A stretch of 35,604 nt of DNA, taken from positions 1 through 35,604 of the forward strand of contig CALKUH010000023.1 of the NCBI GenBank assembly GCA_937996795.1. The letters are read 5' to 3'. This DNA is from an uncultured Verrucomicrobiota bacterium (GTDB lineage Bacteria; Verrucomicrobiota; Kiritimatiellia; CAIVKH01). Below the pieces are notes generated by a model that saw only the letters and a list, made by a program, of their open reading frames with translations, searched no databases and was not told where the DNA came from. Position 1 is the stretch's first letter. Each line of letters begins with the position of its first letter. The translations under genes and the position numbers were made by a program. Shown in pieces: positions 1 through 7,631 of the stretch.

Positions 1-54
1 AAAGCGGCCAGATCACTTGCTACGAAAAGCGGCCACTTCTATTTGCTATCGACA
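1..54. mobile_element. IS21-like insertion sequence end (partial)
   Basis: Two imperfect tandem units start at 1 and 26. Each begins AAAGCGGCCA and carries TTGCTA about 17 bases later. Read on the minus strand the element would start TGTCGATAGCAAATAG at position 54. Ends that begin TGT and contain several copies of a subterminal GGCC-containing word are typical of the IS21 family. No transposase is visible because the window starts here. The identification rests on end structure alone. Confidence 0.4.
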
Positions 55-118
55 CGGTGATCTTCGCGTTTGCTCGGGAATGGTCAAGCTGTCGGCCAGC
101 CGCTACATTGGAGTCCCG

Positions 119-2464
119 ATGGACCAACGGATAAAAACAGGCGCGGCTGCGCTGTTGCTGATGGCCGTTGTGCTGTTGGCCTACGGACCCGCGTATCGCG
201 CCGGATTCATCTGGGATGACGATGATTACGTTCACTTAAACGAAACGCTGCGTGAACCGGGCGGTCTCAAGCGGATTTGGATGGAACCCGGAGCGACGCC
301 TCAATACTACCCTGCCACCTTCACGAGTTTTTGGCTGGAGTACCGGATTTGGGGAGCGGCCCCCGCGGGGTACCATGCGGTCAACGTCTTGCTCCATGCG
401 GCGAACGCAGCGCTGTTGTGGCGTCTCCTGCTTGTACTTGGAGTGCCGGGCGCCTGGTGCATCGCGCTTGTCTTTGGTCTGCACCCGGTCCATGTCGAAT
501 CCGTAGCGTGGATTACGGAACGCAAGAACACGCTCTCGGGATTCTTTTATCTGCTGGCCGCATTGAGCTACCTGCGTTTTCGTCCGCCGGTGATCTCATC
601 CGGCCCGGCGGGATTTCGGCACTACGGAGTTGCGCTCGCATTCTTCGTGCTCGCCTTGTTAAGCAAAACTACGGCGTGCAGCCTGCCTGCGGCGCTTCTT
701 CTGCTTGCGTGGTGGAAGCGCGGGCGGCTGGCTTGGTGCGATGTGGCGCCGATGCTGCCGCTGTTCGCGATCGGCGCGAGCCTTGCGGCGATGACGGTGT
801 ACATGGAATCCACCCATGTGCGGGCGAGCGGCGCGGAGTGGGAACTGGGTGCGTTTACGCGGCTGCTCATCGCCGTGCGCGGACTTTGGTTCTACGCATG
901 TAAACTGGCTTGGCCTGCGGATCTTGTGTTTATCTACCCGCGATTGGTTCCGGATCCCTCCCGCGCGCTGGATTGGATCCCTGTGCTGGCCGCTCTCCTG
1001 CTGGGCGCGGTCCTGTGGATTTGGCGCCGACAGCTGGGGCGGGGCGTTTTCACCGCCCTGTTTTTTTATGCGGGCACGCTGTTCCCTGCGCTCGGCTTCA
1101 TCAACATTTATCCGATGCGGTACTCGTTTGTTGCGGATCACTACGTCTATCTGGCCAGCATCGGGCTGCTCTCGCTTGCGGGCGCCGGTCTCGCCGCTTT
1201 GTTGCGCCGGGCGGCGACGCCGGCCCGCGTGACGCTTCCGGCCCTTGCGCTTCTGTCGTCCCTGCTGGGTCTGGCGACGTGGCGGCAGACCCTGATGTAC
1301 CGCGATCTCGAAACCCTCTGGACCACAACGATCGCGCACAATCCCTCCGCGTGGATGGCGCACAACAATCTGGGCCTGCTGCGGCACCAAGCGGGACGAC
1401 TTGAAGAAGCGGAACGACTGTATCGCGATGCATATGCGCTCAACCCGTCGGCTCCGGAAGTGCTGACCAACTTGGGCAACATCGAAGCAGAACGAAAAGC
1501 CTGGGAGGCCGCGGAGCAGTGGCATCGACAGGCTCTAGCCGTCCGGCAGGATTTTGCGCCAGGTTGGTACAACCTCGGAAACGTGATGATGGAACAGGGT
1601 CGTTTGCGCGAGGCGGCTGACTCCTACCGACGTGCGTTGGCGATCAAGCCTCGCTATCCGGAAGCGCTCGCCAATCTGGCCAAAACCCAGGCGCAACAGG
1701 GCCAGTTCACCTACGCACTCGACCTGTACCGCCGTTCCCTTGCCATCGACCCGATGGATGTTTCCACCTGGGGTAATCTCGCATTCGTCTATCTCCGGAT
1801 GGGCCAGCCTTCGGAGGCGGTGCGCGCCGCCTCGCGAGCGCTCGATCTCGACCCGCGCCATGTGCCCGCGCTGCATCATCGCGCCCTCGCGCAGCAGGCG
1901 CTGGGGCGCCTGACCGATGCCGGACGCGACTTCAAGGCGGCGATGGACGCCTCGACGCCCGGCGTTGCCCTGCTCAACGATTACGGCGTGTTTCTGCTGC
2001 AAACCGCCGACTTCGCCGCCGCGGAAGACCACTTCCGGCAGGCCCTGCAGTGGGCGCCGGATGAACTGCCGTTGCGATATGGGCTGGGCGCTTCCCTGGC
2101 GGGGCGGCGCAAAAAAGCAGAGGCTCTGGAGGTCTTCCGGCACGTGCTTGCCGTTCACTCTAATCATATCGCGGCACTCAACAGCGCAGCGTGGCTCCTC
2201 GCCACCGATGATACATCAACCCTCGCCGAGGGAGAGGTCGCGCGATTGTGGGCACAGCGTGCGGTGGAGCTGTCCGACCGTCGCGAGCCCAGCACGTGGA
2301 GCACGCTGGCCGCCGCCCATGCGCGATGCGGGGACTATGCGAACGCGATCCGTGCGCTGGACGAAGCAACAGCCCTCGTCGCCGCTCGCGGCGACGAGGG
2401 CCGCGTGGATGTCATGAAGCGGCGCCGCCAGCGCCTGGAACAGCGGTTGCCAATCCTTGAGTAG
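119..2464 (+). CDS. TMTC-like GT-C membrane protein with C-terminal TPR repeats
   Basis: A 781-residue protein. The N-terminal half (about 1-400) is a multi-span membrane region with an aspartate cluster WDDDDYV at 32-38 in the first extracytoplasmic loop and HPVHVESVAWITERKN around 122-137. Both are hallmarks of the TMTC/DUF1736 branch of GT-C glycosyltransferases, which use lipid-linked sugars. Residues from about 405 to 735 are tandem TPR units of 34 residues. I chose the ATG at 119 because GGAG lies 5 bases upstream and the hydrophobic segment starts soon after. The open frame extends back to 17, but that part lies in the apparent IS end. The likely role is protein or surface glycan glycosylation at the inner membrane; the substrate is unknown. 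Confidence 0.75.
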   Translation: MDQRIKTGAAALLLMAVVLLAYGPAYRAGFIWDDDDYVHLNETLREPGGLKRIWMEPGATPQYYPATFTSFWLEYRIWGAAPAGYHAVNVLLHAANAALLWRLLLVLGVPGAWCIALVFGLHPVHVESVAWITERKNTLSGFFYLLAALSYLRFRPPVISSGPAGFRHYGVALAFFVLALLSKTTACSLPAALLLLAWWKRGRLAWCDVAPMLPLFAIGASLAAMTVYMESTHVRASGAEWELGAFTRLLIAVRGLWFYACKLAWPADLVFIYPRLVPDPSRALDWIPVLAALLLGAVLWIWRRQLGRGVFTALFFYAGTLFPALGFINIYPMRYSFVADHYVYLASIGLLSLAGAGLAALLRRAATPARVTLPALALLSSLLGLATWRQTLMYRDLETLWTTTIAHNPSAWMAHNNLGLLRHQAGRLEEAERLYRDAYALNPSAPEVLTNLGNIEAERKAWEAAEQWHRQALAVRQDFAPGWYNLGNVMMEQGRLREAADSYRRALAIKPRYPEALANLAKTQAQQGQFTYALDLYRRSLAIDPMDVSTWGNLAFVYLRMGQPSEAVRAASRALDLDPRHVPALHHRALAQQALGRLTDAGRDFKAAMDASTPGVALLNDYGVFLLQTADFAAAEDHFRQALQWAPDELPLRYGLGASLAGRRKKAEALEVFRHVLAVHSNHIAALNSAAWLLATDDTSTLAEGEVARLWAQRAVELSDRREPSTWSTLAAAHARCGDYANAIRALDEATALVAARGDEGRVDVMKRRRQRLEQRLPILE

Positions 2465-2498
2465 TATGCGGACCGCCGCGGTGGCGAAAACGTGGATG

Positions 2499-2529
2499 AA
2501 AAATCGGGCATCCGAAACGGATGCCCGAT
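2499..2529 (-). terminator. Rho-independent terminator after the PEP-CTERM gene
   Basis: The 11-bp arms at 2503-2513 and 2519-2529 (ATCGGGCATCC / GGATGCCCGAT) enclose a 5-base loop. On the minus strand they are followed by a run of five T at 2503-2499. It lies 23 bases past the stop of the minus-strand gene. There is no T-run on the plus side, so it serves the minus strand. Confidence 0.85.
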
Positions 2530-2551
2530 CAGCAGTCGCAAGAATGAAACA

Positions 2552-3193
2552 TCATACGCCGCGTTTGCGGCGATAGCAGAAGGCCATCAGGCCCAAGCCC
2601 AACAACGCAACGCTTGTCGGTTCGGGCACGATCGTTCCGTAAACCGCCAGATCCGTTCCCGTACCGCCGAAGTTTGCATTGCCGGCTGTCGATGAGGCGT
2701 TGTAACCGTAGAGTCGATAGGTTTCTGTAGCCGATAGCGGACCAGAAAGGTTGATGACGAAATTGCTGGTCGTGGTGCCGGAGTTGATGAGTGTCGCAAG
2801 CGAAGACGCATAGCTGTCGGCGCTGGAACGCAATTCATACGTGGACGGAGCCGTCGCGCCCGTGCGACGCACATTCATCACGATGCTCGTTACGGAGAAC
2901 TGAAATCCAGCGTCCGCAGCCAGGTTCCATTCGAAATAATCGTCGGCATCAAGGCTCGTGCCCGTCGTCCAGTTGTTGGCCGAGTATCCACCCGTGTTTG
3001 AAGCGGCCGTGAGGCCCGAACCGCGGGAAACCAGCATTAAGCTCGTGTCCACCATGTCTAAGGCCGCAACATTTGATGTGACCGAACCTGCAGTGACGCC
3101 AGACAGACCGGCGAAATCCCAGCTAACCAGCAAGTCGGCGCGCGCCCCCTGCATGCTTGCAACAACGGCCAACACCGCGATGATTTTCTTCAT
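2552..3193 (-). CDS. PEP-CTERM sorting-signal protein
   Basis: A 213-residue secreted protein. MKKIIAVLAVVASMQGARA looks like a cleaved signal peptide. The C-terminus has the PEP-CTERM tripartite signal: VPEP, a hydrophobic segment (TSVALLGLGLMAF), then the basic tail CYRRKRGV. Such proteins are processed by an exosortase and are usually tied to exopolysaccharide or the cell surface. No exosortase is in this window. The middle is Ser/Thr/Gly/Asn-rich and likely a beta-sandwich; I do not recognise a catalytic motif. The ATG at 3193 is preferred over one 21 bases upstream because GGGGAG sits 8 bases ahead of it and the signal peptide starts there. Confidence 0.85.
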   Translation of the reverse strand: MKKIIAVLAVVASMQGARADLLVSWDFAGLSGVTAGSVTSNVAALDMVDTSLMLVSRGSGLTAASNTGGYSANNWTTGTSLDADDYFEWNLAADAGFQFSVTSIVMNVRRTGATAPSTYELRSSADSYASSLATLINSGTTTSNFVINLSGPLSATETYRLYGYNASSTAGNANFGGTGTDLAVYGTIVPEPTSVALLGLGLMAFCYRRKRGV

Positions 3194-3311
3194 GGTTCGC
3201 TCCCCATCCGCCATTCAGTTGGTTATAGAATACCCCTGCGCCAAAATCGGGCAAGGCGGAAACGATGCAAAAAATGCTACAAAAATGTTGGTTGATGGTT
3301 AGGGTGTCCGC

Positions 3312-3725
3312 ATGAGCGCTTGGACCGTCAGTCCGGAAACATCGAATGAACTGCAGCGCCGAATGGCGGAGTTGGGAATCCGCGAGGCGGATTTGGTCGA
3401 GAAGTTTGTCCGCAGCTCGGGGCCGGGTGGGCAGAAGGTGAACAAGACGTCGTCCTGCGTCCAGCTCCTGCACAAGCCGTCGGGCATTGAGGTGAAGTGC
3501 CAGCGGGAACGTTCGCAGGCGATGAACCGGTTTTTTGCGCGGCGCGAGTTGTGCGACCGGCTGGAGGAGCGGGTCAAGGGCGCGGCGAGCGCGCGCCAGC
3601 AGGAAATCGAGAGGATCCGGCGCCGCAAGCGCCAGAAGTCCCGCCGGCAGAAGCTGCGCATGGTCGCCGACAAACGCCACCGCGGCGGAATCAAGTCCCT
3701 GCGCGCGCGGCCGGGCGACGAGTAA
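3312..3725 (+). CDS. Orphan GGQ peptidyl-tRNA hydrolase / release-factor-like protein
   Basis: A 137-residue protein with the class I release-factor catalytic motif GPGGQKVNKT around residues 38-47. A very basic C-terminal tail (KRQKSRRQKLR) follows and ends in KSLRARPGDE. It has no codon-recognition domain. In this family the GGQ glutamine promotes peptidyl-tRNA hydrolysis on the ribosome, and the basic tail in ArfB or in mitochondrial C12orf65/mtRF-R enters the mRNA channel or binds peptidyl-tRNA. The protein is therefore likely a ribosome-rescue factor. The length and RSQAMNR block resemble the bacterial C12orf65-like group more than ArfB. The start at 3312 has a weak AGGG upstream. Confidence 0.8.
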   Translation: MSAWTVSPETSNELQRRMAELGIREADLVEKFVRSSGPGGQKVNKTSSCVQLLHKPSGIEVKCQRERSQAMNRFFARRELCDRLEERVKGAASARQQEIERIRRRKRQKSRRQKLRMVADKRHRGGIKSLRARPGDE

Positions 3726-3775
3726 CCGCCGCCTTTTTTCGTGTTTTTCCCGCCGTTCGTGGTTTCATCCTCCCC

Positions 3776-4558
3776 GTGAATCCCCTGTCAAACATCCGCG
3801 TGGTGCTGGTGCGGCCGATCTACGGCGGCAACCTGGGCGCGATCTGTCGCGCGATGAAAAACATGGGGCTTTCGCGGCTGGTGCTCGTGAACCCGCACCC
3901 GGACCTCGACATTCAGGAGGCGCAAAAATATGCGCTGCATGCGGACGACATCCTGTTCGCGCGCGAGCAGGCGGCGTCCGTCGCGGAGGCGGTGGGCGAT
4001 TGCGCCGTGGTCGCGGCGACGACGGGGCTGAAGGGGCTGTATCGCAGCCACACGAAGACGCCGCGCGAACTGGCGCCGCGGCTGCTGGAGTCGGCGCAGC
4101 AACACCCCGTTGCCCTGGTGTTCGGGCCGGAAAACCACGGGCTGTCGAACGACGAAATGCAGTACGCGACGCATCTGGTGACCATTCCCAGCACGCCGGC
4201 CTATTCCTCGCTCAACCTTGCGCAGGCGGTGATGCTGTGCGCCTACGAGCTCTATCTCGCCTCGCAGCAATATGAGCCGCCGAAGGAGTTTCATCCCGAG
4301 GCGCCGGTGGTGATGCGCGAACGGCTGTTCCAGCTCTGGCGCGAGATGCTGCTCGACATCAAGTTCTGCGACGAGGTGAAGATCGACCACATGATGATGG
4401 GCTTCCGCCGGATCTTCGGGCGGGGCTACCTCAGCGAGGCGGACGTGAACATCCTGATGGGCCTCGCCCGCCAGGCCTCGTGGTGCGCGGAGCGGGGACG
4501 GGACACGGGCACAGTGGCACAAAAGGACAACGTGCCCGGAAGGTCCCCCGACCCCTGA
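3776..4558 (+). CDS. TrmJ-like SPOUT tRNA 2'-O-methyltransferase
   Basis: A 260-residue protein of the SpoU/TrmH superfamily, closest in layout to TrmJ, which methylates the ribose 2'-OH of position 32 in tRNA. The N-terminus has the TrmJ pattern VVLVRPIYGGNLGAICRAMKNMG. The SAM-binding trefoil knot is shown by ALVFGPENHGLSN, then IPSTPAYSSLNLAQAVML. A helical C-terminal extension follows (MRERLFQLWREML). The start is taken as GTG at 3776, just ahead of the first conserved strand; no clear ribosome-binding site is visible. The last 20 or so residues (from about RGRDTGTVAQK) do not look like the family and are encoded by a GGCACA-word repeat also found near 24510. The gene starts 50 bases after the GGQ gene. 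Confidence 0.85.
   Translation: MNPLSNIRVVLVRPIYGGNLGAICRAMKNMGLSRLVLVNPHPDLDIQEAQKYALHADDILFAREQAASVAEAVGDCAVVAATTGLKGLYRSHTKTPRELAPRLLESAQQHPVALVFGPENHGLSNDEMQYATHLVTIPSTPAYSSLNLAQAVMLCAYELYLASQQYEPPKEFHPEAPVVMRERLFQLWREMLLDIKFCDEVKIDHMMMGFRRIFGRGYLSEADVNILMGLARQASWCAERGRDTGTVAQKDNVPGRSPDP
4497..4530. repeat. Dispersed GGCACA-word repeat inside a coding end
   Basis: GGGACACGGGCACAGTGG here resembles the reverse complement of 24508-24535 (GGGACACAGGCACAAAGG). This copy encodes part of the C-terminal tail of the TrmJ-like protein. Confidence 0.45.
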
Positions 4559-4573
4559 CCCCCGAACCCTTTT

Positions 4574-5437
4574 TCACCACGTCCCGTTCAGGGACCAATC
4601 GAAGCTGGTGAATTCGAGGTTGATGCTGGCTTGCGATTTGATCGTGAGCCGGAGCAGGTCGGGCATGGAGGGCAGCAGCGATTTGATGAGCCCGGCGTCG
4701 TCATCCGCGAAATCGGCGCGGTGCCGTTCGAAGAGACCGCCAAGCCGCAGGGTCTTGTTCTCCGCGTTCCACGCGCAATAGCGCGGGTCGGCCATCAGCC
4801 GGCGCGCCTGGTCCTCGAACTGACGTTCCAGCGCGACGCCGGTATACGGCTCGTTCCGCAGCGGCGGGCTGCCGCGCGCACCGCGGACCAGCGCGACGTA
4901 GATCCGCGGGTCGGTGAATCGGCCGCGCAGATAGTCCTGTTCCAGTTGTTCGAGGCTGACGCCGGTGCGGTCGATGACCCAACCGGTCTGCCGCCAGCCG
5001 CGCGAGGCGGGCAGGTCCGACACGGAGCGCAGGCCCGGGTTTTCGAGGATCATTTTTACGGTGCACGCGTTGTAGGCGTTCACGAGCAACGCAAGTTGTT
5101 CGTGGCGCGTCAGCTCGTCGAGCGTCGCGTTGCCGACGTCCACGAGATAAGCGTTGAGTTCCGCCTCGCGCCGTTTCAGCAGCGCATAATCGACCGCGCC
5201 GTCCGGTTTCACCGCGTCGGCCAGCATGCGCCCCCACGCGGCGTGATCGAACGAGCGCCCGCGTGTGTCGGGCCCCAGCGCCTTGCGCGCCAGCGCGCGC
5301 GGCGGCAGTTCGCGCGCGAGGTCGCTGTTGAGCACCACCGGTTTCGGTTGCGCGCAGCCCAGGAGGAGGGCGGCCATGAAGACCCACGAAGGTGCACGAA
5401 GGAAATTCAGGAGGCGCGCCGGGGTCTGGGTGTCCAT
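4574..5437 (-). CDS. DUF547 lipoprotein
   Basis: A 287-residue predicted lipoprotein. A hydrophobic signal ends in the lipobox LLLGC with Cys28. The mature part carries the DUF547 signature QLALLVNAYNACTVKMIL and later GLFERHRADF. DUF547 proteins are widespread and their biochemical role is not settled. The start at 5437 (MDTQTPARLL) is used because it places the signal sequence at the N-terminus; the frame stays open to 5515 but that part overlaps the upstream gene. It is the last of three minus-strand genes and starts 26 bases after the amidase. Codons 9-18 of the signal peptide overlap a dispersed repeat word (5383-5412). Confidence 0.8.
   Translation of the reverse strand: MDTQTPARLLNFLRAPSWVFMAALLLGCAQPKPVVLNSDLARELPPRALARKALGPDTRGRSFDHAAWGRMLADAVKPDGAVDYALLKRREAELNAYLVDVGNATLDELTRHEQLALLVNAYNACTVKMILENPGLRSVSDLPASRGWRQTGWVIDRTGVSLEQLEQDYLRGRFTDPRIYVALVRGARGSPPLRNEPYTGVALERQFEDQARRLMADPRYCAWNAENKTLRLGGLFERHRADFADDDAGLIKSLLPSMPDLLRLTIKSQASINLEFTSFDWSLNGTW
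5383..5412. repeat. CACGAAGG-word dispersed repeat within a signal peptide coding region
   Basis: CCACGAAGGTGCACGAAGG is two near-copies of a CACGAAGG word, of the same style as the intergenic copy at 24459-24487. It lies inside the 5' end of the DUF547 lipoprotein gene and encodes part of its signal peptide. Confidence 0.45.
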
Positions 5438-5463
5438 GAGTGTCAATTCGCGATGGGTATGCT

Positions 5464-6357
5464 TCAGGGGAGATTTTGGAGCAAGGTCCTGGTGGGGAAG
5501 TTGCGGCCGGGGCATTCGGTGGGCTTCGTGTTGATCTGGCGGTGGGTGCGCACCGCTGTCGCGCTGTTTTTCGTGCGCTGCATCAGGTAGCCCGTGAGCG
5601 CATAGAGGCTGCGCATCTGTTCCGCGGTCGGACGGCTTTTTTCAAAATTGCCGACCAGGCAGATGCCGATGGCGACATCGTTCAGCCGTTCGCTCGCGAG
5701 GTGGCCGCCGGAGAGCTGGTGGCGCCAGCGCCGGCCGATTTCGATCTGGCCGTTCGGCGTGCCGCGCCCGTTGCCGATCACGAAGTGATAGGCGAGCCCG
5801 TTTTCCATCCGCCGCTTGTGCCGGTGATAGTGGTCCATGCCCGCGGCGCTGCCATTCGGCGTCGCGCTGTGGTGGACGACGATGAATTTCCAACGCCCCG
5901 CGCGGACCGGGATCGTGTCCAGCTGGCGCTTGAGCGCGGCGGGCAGGGGATGGCGCGCGACGGCGGGCGGCGGGTCCCTGCCGTCGAGCGGGATCTCGAG
6001 GACCTGCCCGACGCGCAGCTTGCCGGGGTCGGCGAGATTGTTCAGGACGGCGAGCGTGACGGCGCTGACCCCGTGGTCGCGCGCGATGGTGCCGAGCGAA
6101 TCGCCGTCCTCCACCGTGTAGCGCTTGCGGACGGGCGCGCCGGGCGCGGGGATTTTGAGGACCTGGCCCGGCCGCAGCAGCTCCGGCCGCTCGATGTCGT
6201 TTTCCGCGATCAGCGCGGCGAGCCGCACCTGGTGGCGCTGGGCGATGCGGTCGAGCGACTCGCCCGCGCGCACAACGTGGGTGGTCTGCGCCCCCGCGTC
6301 CACGGCGAACAGGATCGCGACGCCCGCCGCGCACAGGCTGTGCCGCAGCGCCCGCAT
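5464..6357 (-). CDS. LysM-containing N-acetylmuramoyl-L-alanine amidase (Amidase_2/PGRP fold)
   Basis: A 297-residue secreted cell-wall enzyme with a signal peptide (about 1-24, cut near AGAQ). Two LysM domains follow at about 27-70 and 79-123, each with the GxSL...I pattern and a closing VLxIP. The type-2 amidase domain spans about 155-297. Zinc ligands are likely one His of VVHHSAT (162/163), His272 and Cys282 (TECPG), with Tyr190 as the catalytic tyrosine. The enzyme would cleave the bond between N-acetylmuramate and L-Ala in peptidoglycan, with LysM holding the glycan. Its start codon shares one base with the stop of the upstream methyltransferase gene, so the two are co-transcribed. Confidence 0.88.
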   Translation of the reverse strand: MRALRHSLCAAGVAILFAVDAGAQTTHVVRAGESLDRIAQRHQVRLAALIAENDIERPELLRPGQVLKIPAPGAPVRKRYTVEDGDSLGTIARDHGVSAVTLAVLNNLADPGKLRVGQVLEIPLDGRDPPPAVARHPLPAALKRQLDTIPVRAGRWKFIVVHHSATPNGSAAGMDHYHRHKRRMENGLAYHFVIGNGRGTPNGQIEIGRRWRHQLSGGHLASERLNDVAIGICLVGNFEKSRPTAEQMRSLYALTGYLMQRTKNSATAVRTHRQINTKPTECPGRNFPTRTLLQNLP

Positions 6358-7541
6358 CAGGAGGCCTCCGCGCCCCGGTCCCCGGGATCGCGCGTCCCGG
6401 CATAGAGTTCGAATTCGATCAGGCGCGCCTCAAGGTTCGCGTTGTAGAGGATAATGCGCCGCTTGCTGTGCAGCCGGATCTTCTTCGAGAGCGGCTGGCT
6501 CGCGGTGAACACATAGCCCGTGTAGCCGGTGCATTTCTGCTTAAAGAAATCGCCGATCCGCGTGTACACCGGCTCCAGTTGCGCCGCGTCGCCGAGGCGT
6601 TCGCCGTATTCAGGGTTCATCAGGATGACGCCCGGCGGCGGGGGCAGCGGGGTCTCCGCGAAATCGCAGGTGTGGAACGCGATATCGTCGGCGACGCCGG
6701 CCCGCTCCGCGTTCGCCTGCGCGGCTTCGATCGCGCGGGGGCTGATGTCCGACGCGACGAGCGGGGCGCCCTCGCGCGGCTTCTCGCCCGCCTCGGCGGC
6801 GCGCTTGAGTTTTTTCCACTCCTCCTCGCGATAGCCCTTCACATGCATGAAACCGAAGTTCTTGCGCAGCCACCCCGGCGCGCGGTTGCGCGCGATCAGC
6901 GCCGCTTCGATGGCGAGCGTGCCGCTGCCGCACATCGGGTTGACGAACGCCGAGCGCCCGCGCCACGGCGTGGCCAGCACGCAGGCCGCCGCGAGGCTCT
7001 CCTGCATCGGCGCGGGGCCGGGCTGCAGGCGATAGCCCCGGCGCGCGAGCGGTTCACCCGAGGTGTCGATGCACACCGTGGCCTCGGCCTCCACCCAGTG
7101 CAGATGCAGGACCGTGTGGTCGCGGTTGCCGCCGGAATCGGGCCGTCGCCCGCAGGCCTGCACCATGCGATCCGCAATGGCGTCCTTCATCCGCAGCGCG
7201 GCGAAGCGCGCGTCCCGCACGCCGGGCACGTCCACGCCGGTGGTGATGGAGAAGTAGCCGTCCGGATGCAGCACCTCCTCCCACGGTTGCTGCACCAGTT
7301 CGCGGTGCAGCTCATCCGGGGTGCGGGCCTGGAGGCGCAGGACCGGCATCAGCACGCGCTGCGCCGAACGCAGCCACAGGTTGAGGCGCATGGCGTCCGT
7401 CAGCGTTCCGGTGACGACGCACGCGGTGTCCTCCAGCGGGCGCGCGGTGAAGCCGAGCGCGGACAGTTCGCCGGCGAGCATGGGGGCCGCGCCGCGGCCG
7501 CAGGTGAGGATCAGGTCGCCGGGTTGGGTGAGGGTTCGCAT
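6357..7541 (-). CDS. THUMP-domain RNA guanine-N2 methyltransferase, RlmL-like
   Basis: A 394-residue class I SAM methyltransferase of the UPF0020 (RlmL N-terminal half, YpsC) family. The N-terminus is THUMP-like. SAM motif I is NPMCGSGT at 201-208, motif II SDIS at 264-267, and the target-base motif is NPEYGERL at 309-316. The usual form is NPPY; here the second proline is Glu, which keeps the stacking Tyr. E. coli RlmL makes m2G2445 in 23S rRNA and is fused to RlmK; this protein is the stand-alone form. It heads the three-gene minus-strand operon. The 90 bases to the divergent transporter gene must hold both promoters. Confidence 0.85.
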   Translation of the reverse strand: MRTLTQPGDLILTCGRGAAPMLAGELSALGFTARPLEDTACVVTGTLTDAMRLNLWLRSAQRVLMPVLRLQARTPDELHRELVQQPWEEVLHPDGYFSITTGVDVPGVRDARFAALRMKDAIADRMVQACGRRPDSGGNRDHTVLHLHWVEAEATVCIDTSGEPLARRGYRLQPGPAPMQESLAAACVLATPWRGRSAFVNPMCGSGTLAIEAALIARNRAPGWLRKNFGFMHVKGYREEEWKKLKRAAEAGEKPREGAPLVASDISPRAIEAAQANAERAGVADDIAFHTCDFAETPLPPPPGVILMNPEYGERLGDAAQLEPVYTRIGDFFKQKCTGYTGYVFTASQPLSKKIRLHSKRRIILYNANLEARLIEFELYAGTRDPGDRGAEAS

Positions 7542-7631
7542 AAAAATAATGGTTTGCCTGAGGGTGCGGTCCTTGCGTGGGCGGAAGTCATATCATACAA
7601 CAGCCCTTTTGTTGGGAAGAAAGATCATCCT

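Noticed and set aside
17..118. N-terminal extension of the TMTC-like protein from ATG 17
   Set aside because: It runs through the apparent IS end. ATG 119 has a ribosome-binding site and starts right before the first membrane segment.
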